This document shows positions 10,436 to 20,583 of a DNA stretch of 64,000 bases, in pieces. The position numbers were made by a program, and so were the translations under genes. The DNA is taken from positions 24,873 through 88,872 of the forward strand of contig MKJX01000133.1 of NCBI GenBank assembly GCA_001942415.1, given 5' to 3'. Under the pieces are notes generated by a model, which saw only the letters and a list, made by a program, of their open reading frames with translations, was not told where the DNA came from and did not search any database. The stretch is from Pseudonocardia sp. CNS-139 (GTDB lineage Bacteria > Actinomycetota > Actinomycetes > Mycobacteriales > Pseudonocardiaceae). Positions within the stretch are counted from its first letter, which is position 1. Every line of letters begins with the position of its first letter.

Positions 10436-10456
10436 ATGCGCAACTGGCACTGGTGA
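10436..10456 (+). CDS. Hexapeptide ORF 4 (MRNWHW)
   Basis: Last copy of the array, with AAGGAG at 10423-10428 ending 7 nt before the ATG. Downstream to 10588 the plus strand holds only GC-rich sequence with short inverted segments such as GGGCCGGCCC near 10551, possibly part of a terminator shared with the convergent gene ending at 10589. No modifying enzyme, transporter or larger ORF follows on this strand. Confidence 0.7.
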   Translation: MRNWHW

Positions 10457-10588
10457 CCACGTGAACGGCTCGCGACGGCGGGCCGGCCCCCTCCGGTCGG
10501 GCGCTGCGCCGCGCCCACGACCACCGACGCGCCGGGGCGCGTCCACCGGGCCGGCCCGCCGGGCGGGACCGTGTTCGTGCGCACCGGC

Positions 10589-10903
10589 TCACGCGTACTG
10601 GTGGGCCTTGGCCGCCCTCCGCTCGGGTTCGCGGGCGATCACCGGCAGCTGCACCGGGAGCCGGTGCACCGCGACGTTCCAGTACCGGCACTCCGGGTCA
10701 CCCGCCCGCCAGGCGTTGGCGAGCCGGGTGGCCGCCTCCGCGTCGGTGCGGCGGCGCGGCCGGGGCCGCATCCGGCAGCGCCGGCGGACCTCCCGGTCAA
10801 GGGCCTTCCACGCGTCCTCCGCCGTGGTGTGGACGCTCACCGTCGCCGGCTCGTCCGCGTCCCCCACCACCAGCGTGTATGCGCTCACGACCTCGAACGA
10901 CAC
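10589..10903 (-). CDS. Small uncharacterised protein
   Basis: Protein of 104 residues with no family I recognise. It begins MSFEVVSAYTLVVGDADEPA, continues with TTAEDAWKALDREVRRRC, and ends ECRYWNVAVHRLPVQLPVIA followed by a basic tail. The pattern suggests a small alpha/beta fold of strand, strand, helix, helix, strand. GTG 10903 is chosen because GAGAGGGG lies just upstream. It is convergent with the hexapeptide array and on the same strand as tldE-tldD, about 140 bp after their end. It has one Trp next to Tyr but no resemblance to the hexapeptide. Confidence 0.6.
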   Translation of the reverse strand: MSFEVVSAYTLVVGDADEPATVSVHTTAEDAWKALDREVRRRCRMRPRPRRRTDAEAATRLANAWRAGDPECRYWNVAVHRLPVQLPVIAREPERRAAKAHQYA

Positions 10904-11043
10904 TCGCTCGCCCCTCTCCGGCCTGCATGACCCGGCGACGTCGTCGGCGCTCTGTCGGGTAGTCAACGTCATCCGCGGCCCCCGGGTGCGTGGTCGGCGC
11001 CACGACGCGCCGACCGGTGGCTCCATCGAGGGCGAACGGCCTG

Positions 11044-12446
11044 TCACCTTCCGAGTGACACCGACGACATGTTGAACTCCGGAACCCGGACCGGCGGCAT
11101 CGCCGTACGGGTGAACCAGTCCTTCCACTCCCGGGGGAGCGTGCGCTCCGTCGCGCCGACCTCGGTGGCCCGGCGCAGCACGTCGAGCGGCGAGTAGTTG
11201 AAGCGGAAGTTGTGCTCGACCTCGGCGACGACCTCACCCCCCTCGACCAGGTATACGCCGTCGCGGGTGAGCCCGGTGAGCAGCAGCGTGGCCGGGTCGA
11301 CCTCGCGGATGTACCAGAGGCACGTGAGCAGCAGGCCGCGTCCGGTGCGCGCGGCCATCTCCGCCAGCGACGCCGCCGAGCCCCCGGTCAGGAGCAGGTT
11401 CTCCCTGGCGGGGTGTACCGCGTGCCGAACTCGGCCGCCTCGGCACGCGAGTACGTCAGCTCGCCGATCGCACCGCCGCTCACCCGCTCGACGCGGCGCG
11501 TGAGCGCGCCGTTGTCGAACACCGAGATCCCCTCGCCGGAGTGGGTGACCGTGAGGAACGGCTCGGTCTCCAGGCCGGCCGCGGCCGGGTCGCTCGCCAG
11601 CGTGAGCGGCAGGTCGGTCAGCCGTTCGCCGACCCGCAGCCCCTCCGGGCCGGCGAACGCGCTGCGACCCTCCTGCGCGGGCCGCCCGTCCATCGCCCAC
11701 GCGAGGTAGATGAGCAGTCGGACACCGCCGACGGGGCAGCAGCGTCTCGTAGCGGCCGGGCGGGAGCGGCACCCGGCGCCGGCCCCACTCCAGCCGGCGC
11801 CCGGCCTCGGCGGCCAGCGCCACCACGTCCACGTCGGCGAAGTCGGCCGTCGACACGCCGGTCCAGGCCGAGCCGGCGAGGTCGGGCGTCTTGGCGTTCA
11901 GCTCCACCGAGCCGGTCGGCTGCACCCAGCGCCGTCGGACGCCCGTGGACGTGCCCAGCCACACCGTGCTGACCTCGTGGCTCGCGAACCCGTACTGCCG
12001 GTACGGGCCGGCGAGCACCTCCGCCAGCCCCGACGCGAACGGGCCGAACACCCCGACCGACGTCTCCGCGGCCGGGTCGGCCCACGCCGGGTCGTCGCCC
12101 GCGGGCTCGACGAGCGGCGCCGCGTCCCGGGCCGGGCCGGCGTCGCCCGCCGCCGCCTCCGCCGCCCGGACCAGCGCCTCCAGCTGCGCGGTCTCGGTGA
12201 CCGCCGCGCTGGAGCTGACCACCCCGCCGCCACACCGCCGTCGAGCGCCACGAACGCGACGACCGTGACCCGGCCGGACGTGGTGTGCCCGTTGGTCGTC
12301 ATCGTCGAGTTGGCCCAGCGCAGCACCGCCTCGCTCGTCGACCGGACGAGCACCGCGCAGCCGTGCAGGTGCGCGCCCGCCGCGAGCGTGCGCTCCACGA
12401 CGTCCTGCGGGCGCAGCACCGCCAGCCGTCCGCCGGCCATCGTCAT
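11044..12446 (-). CDS. tldE: TldE/PmbA-type subunit of TldD-TldE metallopeptidase
   Basis: Non-catalytic partner in the TldD/TldE heterodimer, which cleaves unfolded peptides and in known systems matures microcin B17 and controls CcdA. Segments typical of the family are AVTETAQLEALVRAAEAA in the N-terminal half and ENLLLTGGSAASLAEMAARTG, GLLLTCLWYIREVDPATLLL and GVYLVEGGEVV in the C-terminal domain. ATG 12446 has GGAGGAGG just upstream and overlaps the tldD stop by four bases (ATGA), so translation is coupled. Frame breaks lie near 12230, 11730 and 11405. About 590 bp separate its stop from the hexapeptide array. Confidence 0.85.
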
Positions 12447-13974
12447 GAACCCTCCTCCTGGGTGTTGAGCACGTTCACGCCGCGGAACCGGGCCGCCGGG
12501 CAGCCGTGGCTCACCGCCGCGATCTGGCCCGGCTGGGCCTTCCCGCAGTTCATCGCGCCGTGCAGCAGCCACGTGGACGGGCCGCCGACGGCGTCGAGCG
12601 CGCCCCAGAAGTCCGTGGTGGTGGCCTGGTAGGCGACGTCGCGCAGCTGGCCGGTGAGCCGGCCGTTCTCGATGCGGAAGAACCGCTGCCCGGTGAACTG
12701 GAAGTTGTAGCGCTGCATGTCGATCGACCACGACTTGTCGCCGACCACGTAGATCCCGCGGTCGACGCCGGCGATCAGCTCGTCGGTGGTCGTGTCGCGC
12801 GCCGGGTCGGGCCGCAGCGAGACGTTGGCCATCCGCTGGATCGGCACGTGGTGCGGCGAGTCGGCGAACGCGCAGCCGTTGGAGCGGGCGAGCCCCAGCC
12901 GCGGTGCGAAGGTCCGGTCGAGCTGGTAGCCGACGAGCACGCCGTCGCGCACGAGGTCCCACTCCGTGGTGGCGACGCCGTCGTCGTCGTAGCCGGTCGT
13001 CGCGAGCCCGTGCGGCACGGTGCGGTCGCCCGTGACGTGCATGAGGTCCGAGCCGTAGCGCAGCGTGCCGAGCAGGTCGGGCGTGGCGAAGCTGGTGCCC
13101 GCGTAGGCGGCCTCGTAGCCGATCGCGCGGTCGTACTCGGTGGCGTGCCCGACCGACTCGTGGATCGTCAGCCAGAGGTTGGTGGGGTCGATGACCAGGT
13201 CGTACCGGCCGGCCTCGACCGACGGCGCCTTGGCCTTCTCCGCGAGCAGCTCGGGCACGAGCGCCAGCTCGCCGTCCCAGTCCCAGCCGGTGCCGGTGAC
13301 GTACTCCCAGCCGCGCCCGGCCGGTGGCGCGAGCGAGCTCATCGTCTCGAACGCGCCCGCCGCGCGGTCGACGGTGGTGGCGGTGAAGCCGGGCGCGATG
13401 CGCACCCGCTGCTGTGTGGTGCTGGTGCCCGCCGTGTCGGCGTAGAACTTGTTCTCCCGCACCTGCACGAGGCCCGCCTGCACGTGGTCGACGCCGTCGG
13501 CGGCCAGCAGCCGCTGCGACCACTCGCCGAGCAGCTCCACCTTCTCCCTGGTGGGCACGGTGAACGGGTCGACGTCGTAGGCCGACACCCACAGGGCGCC
13601 TGCGTACACCGGCTCGTCGGCGCGCTCGACGCGCTCGACCGCGACCGGCGCCAGCGTGCGGGCCACCGTGACGGCCCGCTCCGCCGTGGCCGCCGCCCGT
13701 TCCGGCGTGAGCTCGACGTGGGACGCGAAGCCCCACACACCGTCGACGATCACCCGCACGCACAGCCCGACGGTGGTGGTGTCGGCGACGCCGGTGACCG
13801 TGCCGTCGCGCAGGTCGATGGACTGCGAGACCACCCGCTCGACGCGGAAGTCGGCGTGCTGGGCGCCGAGCTCGGCGGCCCGGCCCAGCGCGGCGTCGGC
13901 GAGCGCGGTGAGCGGCAGCGCCGGGAACTGCGGATCGAGGCGGTCGGCGCGTCCGCGGGGTGATCTGCTGACAT
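12443..13974 (-). CDS. tldD: TldD-type zinc metallopeptidase subunit
   Basis: Catalytic subunit of the TldD/TldE peptidase. The motif HESVGHATEYDRA near residue 270 supplies the HExxxH zinc ligands characteristic of this family. Further downstream are GVLVGYQLDRTFA, SNGCAFADSPHHVPIQRM and a zinc-site region with HGAMNCGKAQPGQ near the C-terminus, all family-typical. The length of about 510 residues is normal. A frame break near 13935 separates the N-terminal MSADHPADAP from the helix LADAALGRAAELGAQHADF. The ATG at 13974 is the likely start. It is the first gene of the tldD-tldE operon. Confidence 0.9.
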
Positions 13975-14007
13975 GTTCGGCAACCTACTGATGTGGGGCG
14001 GTCGCGG

Positions 14008-14241
14008 TCAGCCGCCTTCGGCGGGGTCGCCGATGATCCCTTCGATCACCGGGTGTGGCGCGACGACCTCCCGGACCACCCCGTCCGGCCCGATGCGCAG
14101 CACCTGGTCGGCGAACAGGTCGCCGTCGAGGTCGGTGAGCAGCACGAGGTCGACGCCGTCGGTGTGCACGGCCGTGTCGGCGCGGCCGTCGGCGTTCGTG
14201 TCGAGGTCGAGCGGGACGAGCCCGGGACGGCGCTCAGGCAC
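14008..14241 (-). CDS. Small Asp-rich protein with VCBS/calcium-loop-like repeats (DUF6802-like)
   Basis: Protein of 77 residues built from three short repeats of the form D-x-D-x-D-G-x-A-D followed by a beta strand: [28 protein letters not shown] and [11 protein letters not shown]. Such loops bind calcium in dockerin and FG-GAP/VCBS proteins; similar small actinobacterial proteins are grouped as DUF6802. There is no signal peptide. The GTG start at 14241 overlaps the stop of the upstream gene by 8 nt in another frame, so the two are translationally coupled. Function unknown. Confidence 0.6.
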   Translation of the reverse strand: MPERRPGLVPLDLDTNADGRADTAVHTDGVDLVLLTDLDGDLFADQVLRIGPDGVVREVVAPHPVIEGIIGDPAEGG

Positions 14242-15002
14242 CGGCCACCTCCGGGGCGAGCGCGGCCAGCGCGGCGTCGACCTGCGCGCGGCGGCGCAGC
14301 ACCGCTGCGTCCAGCACCGCGCCGGCGGTGTGCTCGACCTCGACCAGGCGCCGGTCGAGGTCGGCCCGCAGCGCAGCCCCGGCGGCGGTCAGCAGCTCGT
14401 CGAGGCGGCGACGCAGGTGGGCGCGTCCGGTGGCGGCGCGCCGGGCCAGCGCGGCGCAGGCGACCGCCGCGGCGCCGCCGGCGAGCGCGAACGGGCCGAG
14501 ACTCCCGGCCGCGGGTGCCCCAGCGGCAGCAGGACCAGCGGGAACAGCGCGAGCCGCCACACCGCGGCCCCGTCGGCGGCGCCGCGTAGCAGCGGCCGCA
14601 CCCCGGCCCGCGCCGGGCCGGCGGCGGCCGGACGTCCACCGCGGCCGGGCCGGGCAGCCGCGGCCAGCCGGCGGGCACCTCCAGCTCGCGTTCGGCCGCG
14701 ATGCGGCGCAGCGCCGGCGCCAGCCCGGCGGCCCAGGCCGCGTGGGTCTCGCGGCCGACGTCGGCGACCGCCGCGACAACCCGTTCCACCAGCCCGGCGC
14801 GGCCCGCGGCGACGTGCTCGAACGCCTCCCGCCGCAGGTCCGCGAGCGCGGTGTCGACGGCGGTGGTGCCGGCGATCCGGCTCAGCGCGAGCCGGCCGCG
14901 CAGCTGCGCGCGGTGCCCGCCGGCGAGCGTCCGCCGCAGGTCGTGCAGCTCACGGCGGCGGGCGAGCACGGCGGCGGCGTAGCGGTCGGGTGCGAGCGGC
15001 AT
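14234..15002 (-). CDS. Uncharacterised protein with central membrane hairpin and coiled-coil flanks
   Basis: Protein of about 256 residues, not recognised. The N-terminal half is helical and charged ([20 protein letters not shown], then [20 protein letters not shown]). A hydrophobic section follows ([13 protein letters not shown], then [18 protein letters not shown]), and the C-terminal helix is [22 protein letters not shown] central membrane hairpin between coiled-coil arms recalls the tail of dynamin-like proteins, but no GTPase domain is present. Frame breaks lie near 14620 and 14500. It is followed by the small Asp-rich gene, which overlaps it, so they form an operon. Confidence 0.5.
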
Positions 15003-15152
15003 GGCCCGAGGCTCGCAGTGCCGGCGACGCCGTGGGCCCGATCCCGCCCGCGCGTGTGCGGTCGTGAACGAACCTCACGCGACCGAGGGACCACGCTCCG
15101 GAGCGTGCGCCGTATCGTCCCCCGCTCAGACCCCGTCCCGGGAGGACCCACC

Positions 15153-15752
15153 ATGACGACGGCCGACGATCTCGCGAACGCCGCCTGTTCCTTCTGCGGG
15201 AAGGGCCCCGACGCCGTCGAACGGCTGATCGCCGGACCGAACGTGTGGATCTGCGACGGATGCGTGCGCCTGTGCCACGGGATCCTGGAGAGCCTCGACG
15301 AGGCGGACCCGGACGAGCCCGACGAGGTGCTCGCCGAGATCGCGCAGGCCCAGCAGCTCGCGCTGCAGGGTGACCGGGCCGCCGCCGAGCAGGCGTTCTT
15401 CGAGCTCTGGGAGCAGATCGGGCCCGACGGCGACCCGCTGCACCGCACGAGCGTCGCGCACTACATGGCCGACGTGCAGGAGTCGGCGCAGGACGAGCTG
15501 GAATGGGACCTGCGCGCGCTCGCCGCCGCCGACGTGGCGGCCGCCGACGAGCTGGCCGCCGACGACGTCCGCGGCCTCTACGCGTCGCTGCACGTCAACC
15601 TCGCCGCCGACTACGACCGGCTCGGCCGCCCCGCCGAGGCCCGCCGCCACCTCGGCCTCGCCGAGCTGGCCGAGGCGGACCTCCCGCCGGACGGCTACGG
15701 CGACCTCGTCCGTTCGGAGATCGCCACCGTCCGGGAGCGGCTCGGCGGCTAG
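15153..15752 (+). CDS. ClpX-type C4 zinc-finger protein
   Basis: Protein of 199 residues. Residues 11-41 carry [18 protein letters not shown] and then [13 protein letters not shown], the CxxC...CxxC zinc finger found at the N-terminus of ClpX. The rest, however, is an acidic helical region ([39 protein letters not shown]) with TPR-like spacing rather than an AAA+ domain. It is therefore not ClpX but one of the actinobacterial proteins that pair this finger with a helical repeat. GGAGG at 15141-15145 fits ATG 15153. Its stop overlaps that of the convergent DUF2339 gene. Role unknown; protein interaction is likely. Confidence 0.75.
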   Translation: MTTADDLANAACSFCGKGPDAVERLIAGPNVWICDGCVRLCHGILESLDEADPDEPDEVLAEIAQAQQLALQGDRAAAEQAFFELWEQIGPDGDPLHRTSVAHYMADVQESAQDELEWDLRALAAADVAAADELAADDVRGLYASLHVNLAADYDRLGRPAEARRHLGLAELAEADLPPDGYGDLVRSEIATVRERLGG

Positions 15753-17671
15753 GACGCCGAAGTCTCCTTCTCCTGCTCGGACGCCTCCGCGACGAGCCGC
15801 GCGTACCGCGTGCCGGCGGCCAGCAGCACCAGCCCGGCGCCGAGGAACGCCGCGACCCGGGCGATCCCGTCGAGCGCCACCAGGTCGAAGAGCAGCAGCT
15901 TTGCGACCGCTGCGCCGACCAGCACCAGCCCGGCGACGCGCAGCGCGGCCCGGCTGATCCCGCGGGCCAGCAGCACGAGCGCGGCGACCGTCCAGGACAC
16001 GGTGACGACGGCGTGGCCCGCGGTGAAGCCGGTGCGGTCGTCCGAGACCAGCAGCGCGATCGTCACGACGAGGCTGGTCGCACCGTAGAGCCCGGCCAGG
16101 CCGATCGGCACCCAGAGCGGGGCCGTCGCGGCGTCCGGGCGGACCAGCCCGACCCGCCCGCAGGCCACCAGCGCGACGATCGCCAGCGCCAGCACCAGGG
16201 CCGCCACCCCCGCCCCGGGGACGAGCAGCCCGTTCGCCGGGTCGCCGTACGGGGACGCCGGGTAGACCACGAGCGCCTCGATCGGCGCGTCCCGGGCGAC
16301 CGCGACCAGCGTGGCGAGCAGCCCGAACGCGCCGCCGATCCCGAGCAGCAGCCGGGAGCGCAGCAGCCCGGCCGCGACCACGAGCACGACGGCCTCGCCC
16401 AGCACGGCGAGCGTGACGGTGGCGCCCTCGACCGGCAGCGTCGTGGCGACGAACAGCGCGACGGCGGCCGCGACCACCGCGACCCCGCGCAGCACCTGCT
16501 CCGACCACGTGGCCAGCGCGAACGCGACGAGCACGACCACCCCGAGGAACGCGAGGCCGGCGCCGGGCCAGCCGCCGAGGTCCGCGGACGCGACCACCAG
16601 CGGCAGCGGGGAGGCGGCGACGAGCGCCGCGACGGCCCGGACCGGCAGCGCCGTGCGGGCCAGGTACGCGGTCAGCAGGCCCACCACGAGCGCCACGACG
16701 ACCACCGCGACCGCCGCGGGCCGGTCCGCCGGGGCGGGCTCGACGCCGGCGCCGCCCCGTACAGCACGGGCCCGGCCGCGGCGAGCAGCATCAGCACCGG
16801 CCAGCGGCCGCGCAGCACCACGGGCAGGGCGGCGAGCTGCAGCGCGAGCGCGAGCGCGGCCAGCCGCCAGTCCGTCACGAGCACGGGCGCGAGCACCATC
16901 GCGCCGACGACCACCCCGCCACCGAGCAGCTGCGAACGCCAGCGGTCGGCGAGCCCGAGCCCGCCGCCGGCGACCACCAGCGCGCAGAGCATCGCCGGGA
17001 GCACCGGAAGGAACCCGTAGTAGGCGGTCGCGGCGGCGACCACGAGGTAGAGCGCGGCGAACGGTCGCGCCAGCGCGAGCGCGCCGACCCGGGCGCTCTC
17101 CCTGCGGTGCAACCAGGTCCCGATGCCGACGAGCGCCAGTCCGAGCACACCCCCGGCCACGAGCCGCGCCTCCGGGGAGAACCACCCGCGCGACGCGGCC
17201 AGCACGAGCAGCAGCACAACCCCCCAGCAGCGTGACACCGCCGCCCGTCCAGGCCAGCAGCTGGGCGCTGCTCAACCGCGGGAACGCGCGCCGTCGCGGC
17301 GGCGGCGCGGGCCGCCGGTCGGGGCCGTAGCCCGGCGGCGTCCAGGCGGGCGGCTGCGCGGCCTGTCCCGGTTGCCACCCGTAAGGACCAACAAACGGGG
17401 GATGACCTGCACGTTCCGTGGTCGGAACCCCGGCGGGTGACGATTGCACGACGGGAATTTCCCCGGACGGGGCAACCGCCTGCGCGTCCCGTACGTCTCC
17501 AGAACGTGACCACGGCGCTGCTCCCCAGCCCGGCTCCGGCCCGGTGCCCTGCACCGGGCTGGCCGCCGCGCGCAACCGGTGCAGCTCAGCGCCCATCGCG
17601 TCCAGCCTTCGGCCGAGTCGTCCCAGCTCGTCGGCGAGCGCGACGTACGGGTCGGCGGTCGGAGTCCCCAT
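15749..17671 (-). CDS. DUF2339 multi-pass membrane protein
   Basis: Protein of about 640 residues with a soluble N-terminus and roughly 18-20 hydrophobic segments. The first part has a short coiled coil ([20 protein letters not shown]) and a Pro/Gly-rich linker. Membrane segments follow, for example [20 protein letters not shown] with [17 protein letters not shown], then [15 protein letters not shown] and [16 protein letters not shown] near the end. This architecture matches DUF2339 proteins, whose function is unknown. Frame breaks lie near 17215 and 16745. The start could be ATG 17671 or ATG 17683. Its stop overlaps the stop of the zinc-finger gene. Confidence 0.75.
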   Translation of the reverse strand: MGTPTADPYVALADELGRLGRRLDAMGAELHRLRAAASPVQGTGPEPGWGAAPWSRSGDVRDAQAVAPSGEIPVVQSSPAGVPTTERAGHPPFVGPYGWQPGQAAQPPAWTPPGYGPDRRPAPPPRRRAFPRLSSAQLLAWTGGGVTLLGGCAAARAGRVARVVLPGGAARGRGCARTGARRHRDLVAPQGERPGRRARAGATVRRALPRGRRRDRLLRVPSGAPGDALRAGGRRRRARARRPLAFAAARWRGGRRRDGARARARDGLAAGRARARAAARRPARGAARPLAGADAARRGRARAVRGGAGVEPAPADRPAAVAVVVVALVVGLLTAYLARTALPVRAVAALVAASPLPLVVASADLGGWPGAGLAFLGVVVLVAFALATWSEQVLRGVAVVAAAVALFVATTLPVEGATVTLAVLGEAVVLVVAAGLLRSRLLLGIGGAFGLLATLVAVARDAPIEALVVYPASPYGDPANGLLVPGAGVAALVLALAIVALVACGRVGLVRPDAATAPLWVPIGLAGLYGATSLVVTIALLVSDDRTGFTAGHAVVTVSWTVAALVLLARGISRAALRVAGLVLVGAAVAKLLLFDLVALDGIARVAAFLGAGLVLLAAGTRYARLVAEASEQEKETSAS

Positions 17672-17837
17672 GCCCGCGAGCATGGCGGCCCGAGGCCTCG
17701 ATCGGGATGCGTAGCAGTACGAAGAACCGGTCACGAATCCGTCACGTACCCCCGAACGGGGGGCGCCGTCACGTACGCCCGCAACCCACCGGCAACGGCC
17801 TCGTTGGCCCGGTGGAGCGGACCCGTCTGGAGGTTGT

Positions 17838-18690
17838 GTGAGCGCCGTTTCACCCGCCGTCCGGCCGTCCCCCGGGATGCGGCGCACTACGCGCCGTCCA
17901 GGAGACCACCGTCCGGGCGACGCGCCGACCCCGCCCACGCCCGACCCGCTCACCGTTCCCGACGGTGTCGGTCGTGGTGCCGACGCGCAACGAGGCGCGC
18001 AACCTGGAGTTCATCCTGCCGGCGATCGCCGCGGTGAAGCCGGCCGTCCACGAGATCATCGTCGTCGACGCAACTCCACCGACGGCACCGTCGAGACGGC
18101 CCGCCGCGTGCTGCCGTCCGTCAGGATCATCAACCAGACCCGCAAGGGCAAGGGCAACGCCATGCGTGCGGGTTCGCCGCCGCCACCGGCGACGTCATCG
18201 TGATGTTCGACGCCGACGGCTCCGCCGACCCGGCCGAGATCCCGGCGTTCGTGGCCGCGCTCGTGGCCGGCGCCGACTTCGCGAAGGGCAGCCGCTTCAC
18301 CGAGGGCGGCGGCAGCGACGACATCACGCTGCTGCGCAAGTCCGGCAACTACGGCCTGAACGGCGTCGCGAACGCGCTGTTCGGCACCACCTACACCGAC
18401 CTGTGCTACGGCTACAACGCGTTCTGGGCCGACCTGCTGCCGGTGCTCGACCTCCCACCGACCGACGCCCCCGCGCCCGCCGAGGGGATGCTCTGGGGCG
18501 ACGGCTTCGAGATCGAGACCGTGCTCAACTGCCGGGTGGCCGCGGCGGGTCTCTCGATCACCGAGGTACCGTCGATCGAACGGCAGCGGGTGTTCGGCGA
18601 GACCAACCTCCGCACCTTCGCGGACGCACCCGCGTGCTGCGTACGCTGCTGGCCGAGCACCGCCGCAAGACCGACCGCCGCTTCCGCTGA
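17838..18690 (+). CDS. Family 2 glycosyltransferase (dolichyl-phosphate-mannose-synthase-like)
   Basis: GT-A fold inverting glycosyltransferase, cytoplasmic side of the membrane. Segments: TVSVVVPTRNEARNLEFILP (nucleotide-binding start), HEIIVVD followed by STDGTVETARRVLP, and DVIVMFDADGSADP containing the DxD metal site. It then continues KGSRFTEGGGSDD and GDGFEIETVLNCRVAAAGL. There is no C-terminal transmembrane segment. Frame breaks lie near 17965, 18070, 18170 and 18635. GTG 17838 has GGAGG 4 nt upstream. It is the first gene of a run with a second GT2 gene and trmB, which suggests polysaccharide or glycolipid assembly. Confidence 0.82.
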
Positions 18691-18726
18691 CGCGATGCGG
18701 TCGCCGGTACCAGGAGGAGACCGCCC

Positions 18727-19750
18727 GTGAGTAGCCCGACCGTCACGGCGTCCGTCGTGATCTGCGTGTACACCGAGAAGCGGTGGGACGACATCGTCGC
18801 CGCCGTCGAGTCGGTCGCCGCGCAGGACGTCCCGGCCGCCGAGACGCTCGTGGTCGTCGACCACAACGAGGCCCTGCTCGCGCGCGCCCGGGAGGCCTTC
18901 GAGCCCACCGGCGTGCGGGTGCTGCCCAACGTCAACAAGCAGGGCCTGTCCGGCGCCCGCAACACGGCGATCTCGGTCGCACGGGCGAGGTCGTCGTCTT
19001 CCTCGACGACGACGCGCGGGCCCGCAAGGGCTGGCTGCAGGCGCTGCTGGAGCCCTACTCGGACCCGACCGTGGCCGGCGTCGGCGGGGTCGCGCACCCG
19101 CGCTGGCCCACCAACCGGCCGCGGGTGCTGCCCGGCTCCGCCCCGTACGACCCGAACGCCACCGGCGAGCTCGACTGGATCGTCGGCTGCACCTACACCG
19201 GCCAGCCGACGTACCAGACCGAGGTGCGCAACCTCATGGGCTGCAACATGTCGTTCCGGCGCGAGGTGTTCGAGCGGGTCGCGGGTTCGCCGAGGACATC
19301 GGCCGGATCGGCAAGAACCCGCTGGGCTGCGAGGAGACCGAGCTCTGCATCCGGGCCCGGCAGCACTACCACGAGTCCGGCGAGAAGATCAGCATCCTGT
19401 TCGAGCCGCGGGCCGAGGTCGACCACCGGGTCAGCGACGACCGGGTCGAGTGGGCCTACCTGCGCCGCCGCTCGTGGGCCGAGGGCCTGTCCAAGGCGGC
19501 CGTCGCGAAGCTCGTGGGCAGCGACGACGCCCTGTCCACCGAACGCAGCTACGTCGCGCGAGTGCTCCCTTTTGCCGTGCTGCGTGAGCTGCGCGAGGGC
19601 CGCGTGTCCTCGGCGGCCGCCGTCGTCACCGCGCTCGCGTACACGGCCGCCGGCTACGTCCGCGGCAGCCTGCCCGGCGCCACCGCGGGCGTCCACCTCC
19701 CCGCCGCGGAGGGGACCACCCCGCCGAACAACCCGTTCCGTGGTGGCTGA
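18727..19750 (+). CDS. Family 2 glycosyltransferase
   Basis: Second GT2 enzyme of the run, about 341 residues. It starts TASVVICVYTEKRWDDIVAA and continues with GLSGARNTAISVA, then EVVVFLDDDARARKGWLQAL with the DxD site (after a frame break near 18980). Further on come GVGGVAHPRWP, LMGCNMSFRREVFERV, and after a break near 19285 GCEETELCIRARQHYHE, which includes the catalytic-base ED-like position. GTG 18727 has AGGAGGA upstream. Its end overlaps the trmB start by eight bases. The donor and acceptor sugars cannot be told. Confidence 0.82.
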
Positions 19751-20443
19751 CGCGGCCCATCCGCCGATCCCCAGCTTCGTCCACCACCGCAGCCGCCTCA
19801 CCGAGGGCCAACACACGCCTGGGACCGCTGGTGGCCCGAACGCGGCCACGAGGTCCCCGAGATCCTGAGCGGCGCCGACCCGTACGACCCGGCCGCGTGG
19901 TTCGGCCGGGTCGCCCCGCTCGTCCTGGAGATCGGATCCGGGATGGGCGAGTCGACGGCCGCGCTCGCCGCGGCCGCGCCCGACGTCGACCACCTCGCGG
20001 TGGAGGTCTTCGAGCCCGGTCTCGCCCAGCTGCTCATGCGGATCGCCGAGGCCCGGCTGCCGAACGTCACCCCGTTGCGCGGGGACGCCGTCGCGCTGCT
20101 GCGGGAACGCGTGCCGGCGGCGTCGCTGGCCGGGATCCGGATCTTCTTCCCCGACCCGTGGCCCAAGCGGCGCCACCACAAGCGCCGGCTCGTGCAGCCC
20201 GAGTTCGTGGCGCTCGCGGCGTCACGCCTGGTCAGCGGCGGCACGCTGCACCTGGCGACGGACTGGGACCACTACGCGCAGCAGATGCGGGCGGTGTGCG
20301 ACGCCGAGCCGCAGCTGGTCAACACCGCCGGCCCGGCTGGCTGGACACCGCGGCCGCCGTGGCGGCCCGTCACCAAGTTCGAGCAGCGCGCGCTGACCGA
20401 GGGCCGGACCGTACACGACCTGATCTACGTCCGCAGCGGCTGA
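19743..20443 (+). CDS. trmB: tRNA (guanine-N7-)-methyltransferase TrmB
   Basis: Methylates G46 of tRNA at N7 using S-adenosylmethionine. LVLEIGSGMGESTAALAA is the SAM-binding motif I (about residue 58). IRIFFPDPWPKRRHHKRRLV is the TrmB signature that carries the catalytic Asp and substrate-binding Arg/Lys, and TKFEQRALTEGRTVHDLIY is the conserved C-terminus. The length of about 233 residues is normal. A frame break near 19815 splits the N-terminal SFVHHRSRLTEGQ from the following RGHEVPEIL. It begins with GTG inside the end of the preceding glycosyltransferase gene, indicating co-translation. Confidence 0.93.
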
Positions 20444-20583
20444 CCGCCGCACGGGCCGCACCGTTCGGCTACCCGCTGACCGGCCATGATCCGCACCCAG
20501 CGCAACGGACGTACCGCCCGGCGCACGCGGAGCACCATCGATCGGGCGCCTCGTTTTTCCCGTCTTGTGACCGTGTAGGAAGG

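Larger units (their letters stand above)
10220..10456 (+). repeat. Four-copy array of SD + hexapeptide ORF units
   Basis: The 20-base string TGCGCAACTGGCACTGGTGA occurs four times, at 10237, 10301, 10374 and 10437, always preceded by A or G so that an ATG or GTG codon opens a six-codon ORF. Upstream of each lies a Shine-Dalgarno sequence: GGAGGAGGTG, GAGGAGGT, GAGGAGGTG and AAGGAG, ending 6-8 nt before the start codon. Start-to-start distances are 64, 73 and 63 bp and the spacers are otherwise unrelated. Conservation is therefore limited to the ribosome-binding site and the coding segment. No larger ORF explains it. Confidence 0.9.

Noticed and set aside
10220..10456. CRISPR array
   Set aside because: Repeats are only about 20 bp with SD-start-stop organisation, spacers of 43-52 bp are uneven, and there are no cas genes.
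10220..10456. Classical Trp or His attenuator leader peptide
   Set aside because: Four complete SD-ORF units in series are not needed for attenuation, and no amino-acid biosynthesis gene follows on that strand.
10181..10584. Minus-strand frames crossing the array that contain repeated HQCQLR or SPVPVAH
   Set aside because: They are reverse-strand readings of the hexapeptide repeats; the repeat spacing is not a multiple of three, so no single frame keeps the repeat, and no SD or family signal supports them.
15153..15752. ClpX chaperone
   Set aside because: Only the zinc finger is present; there is no AAA+ domain.
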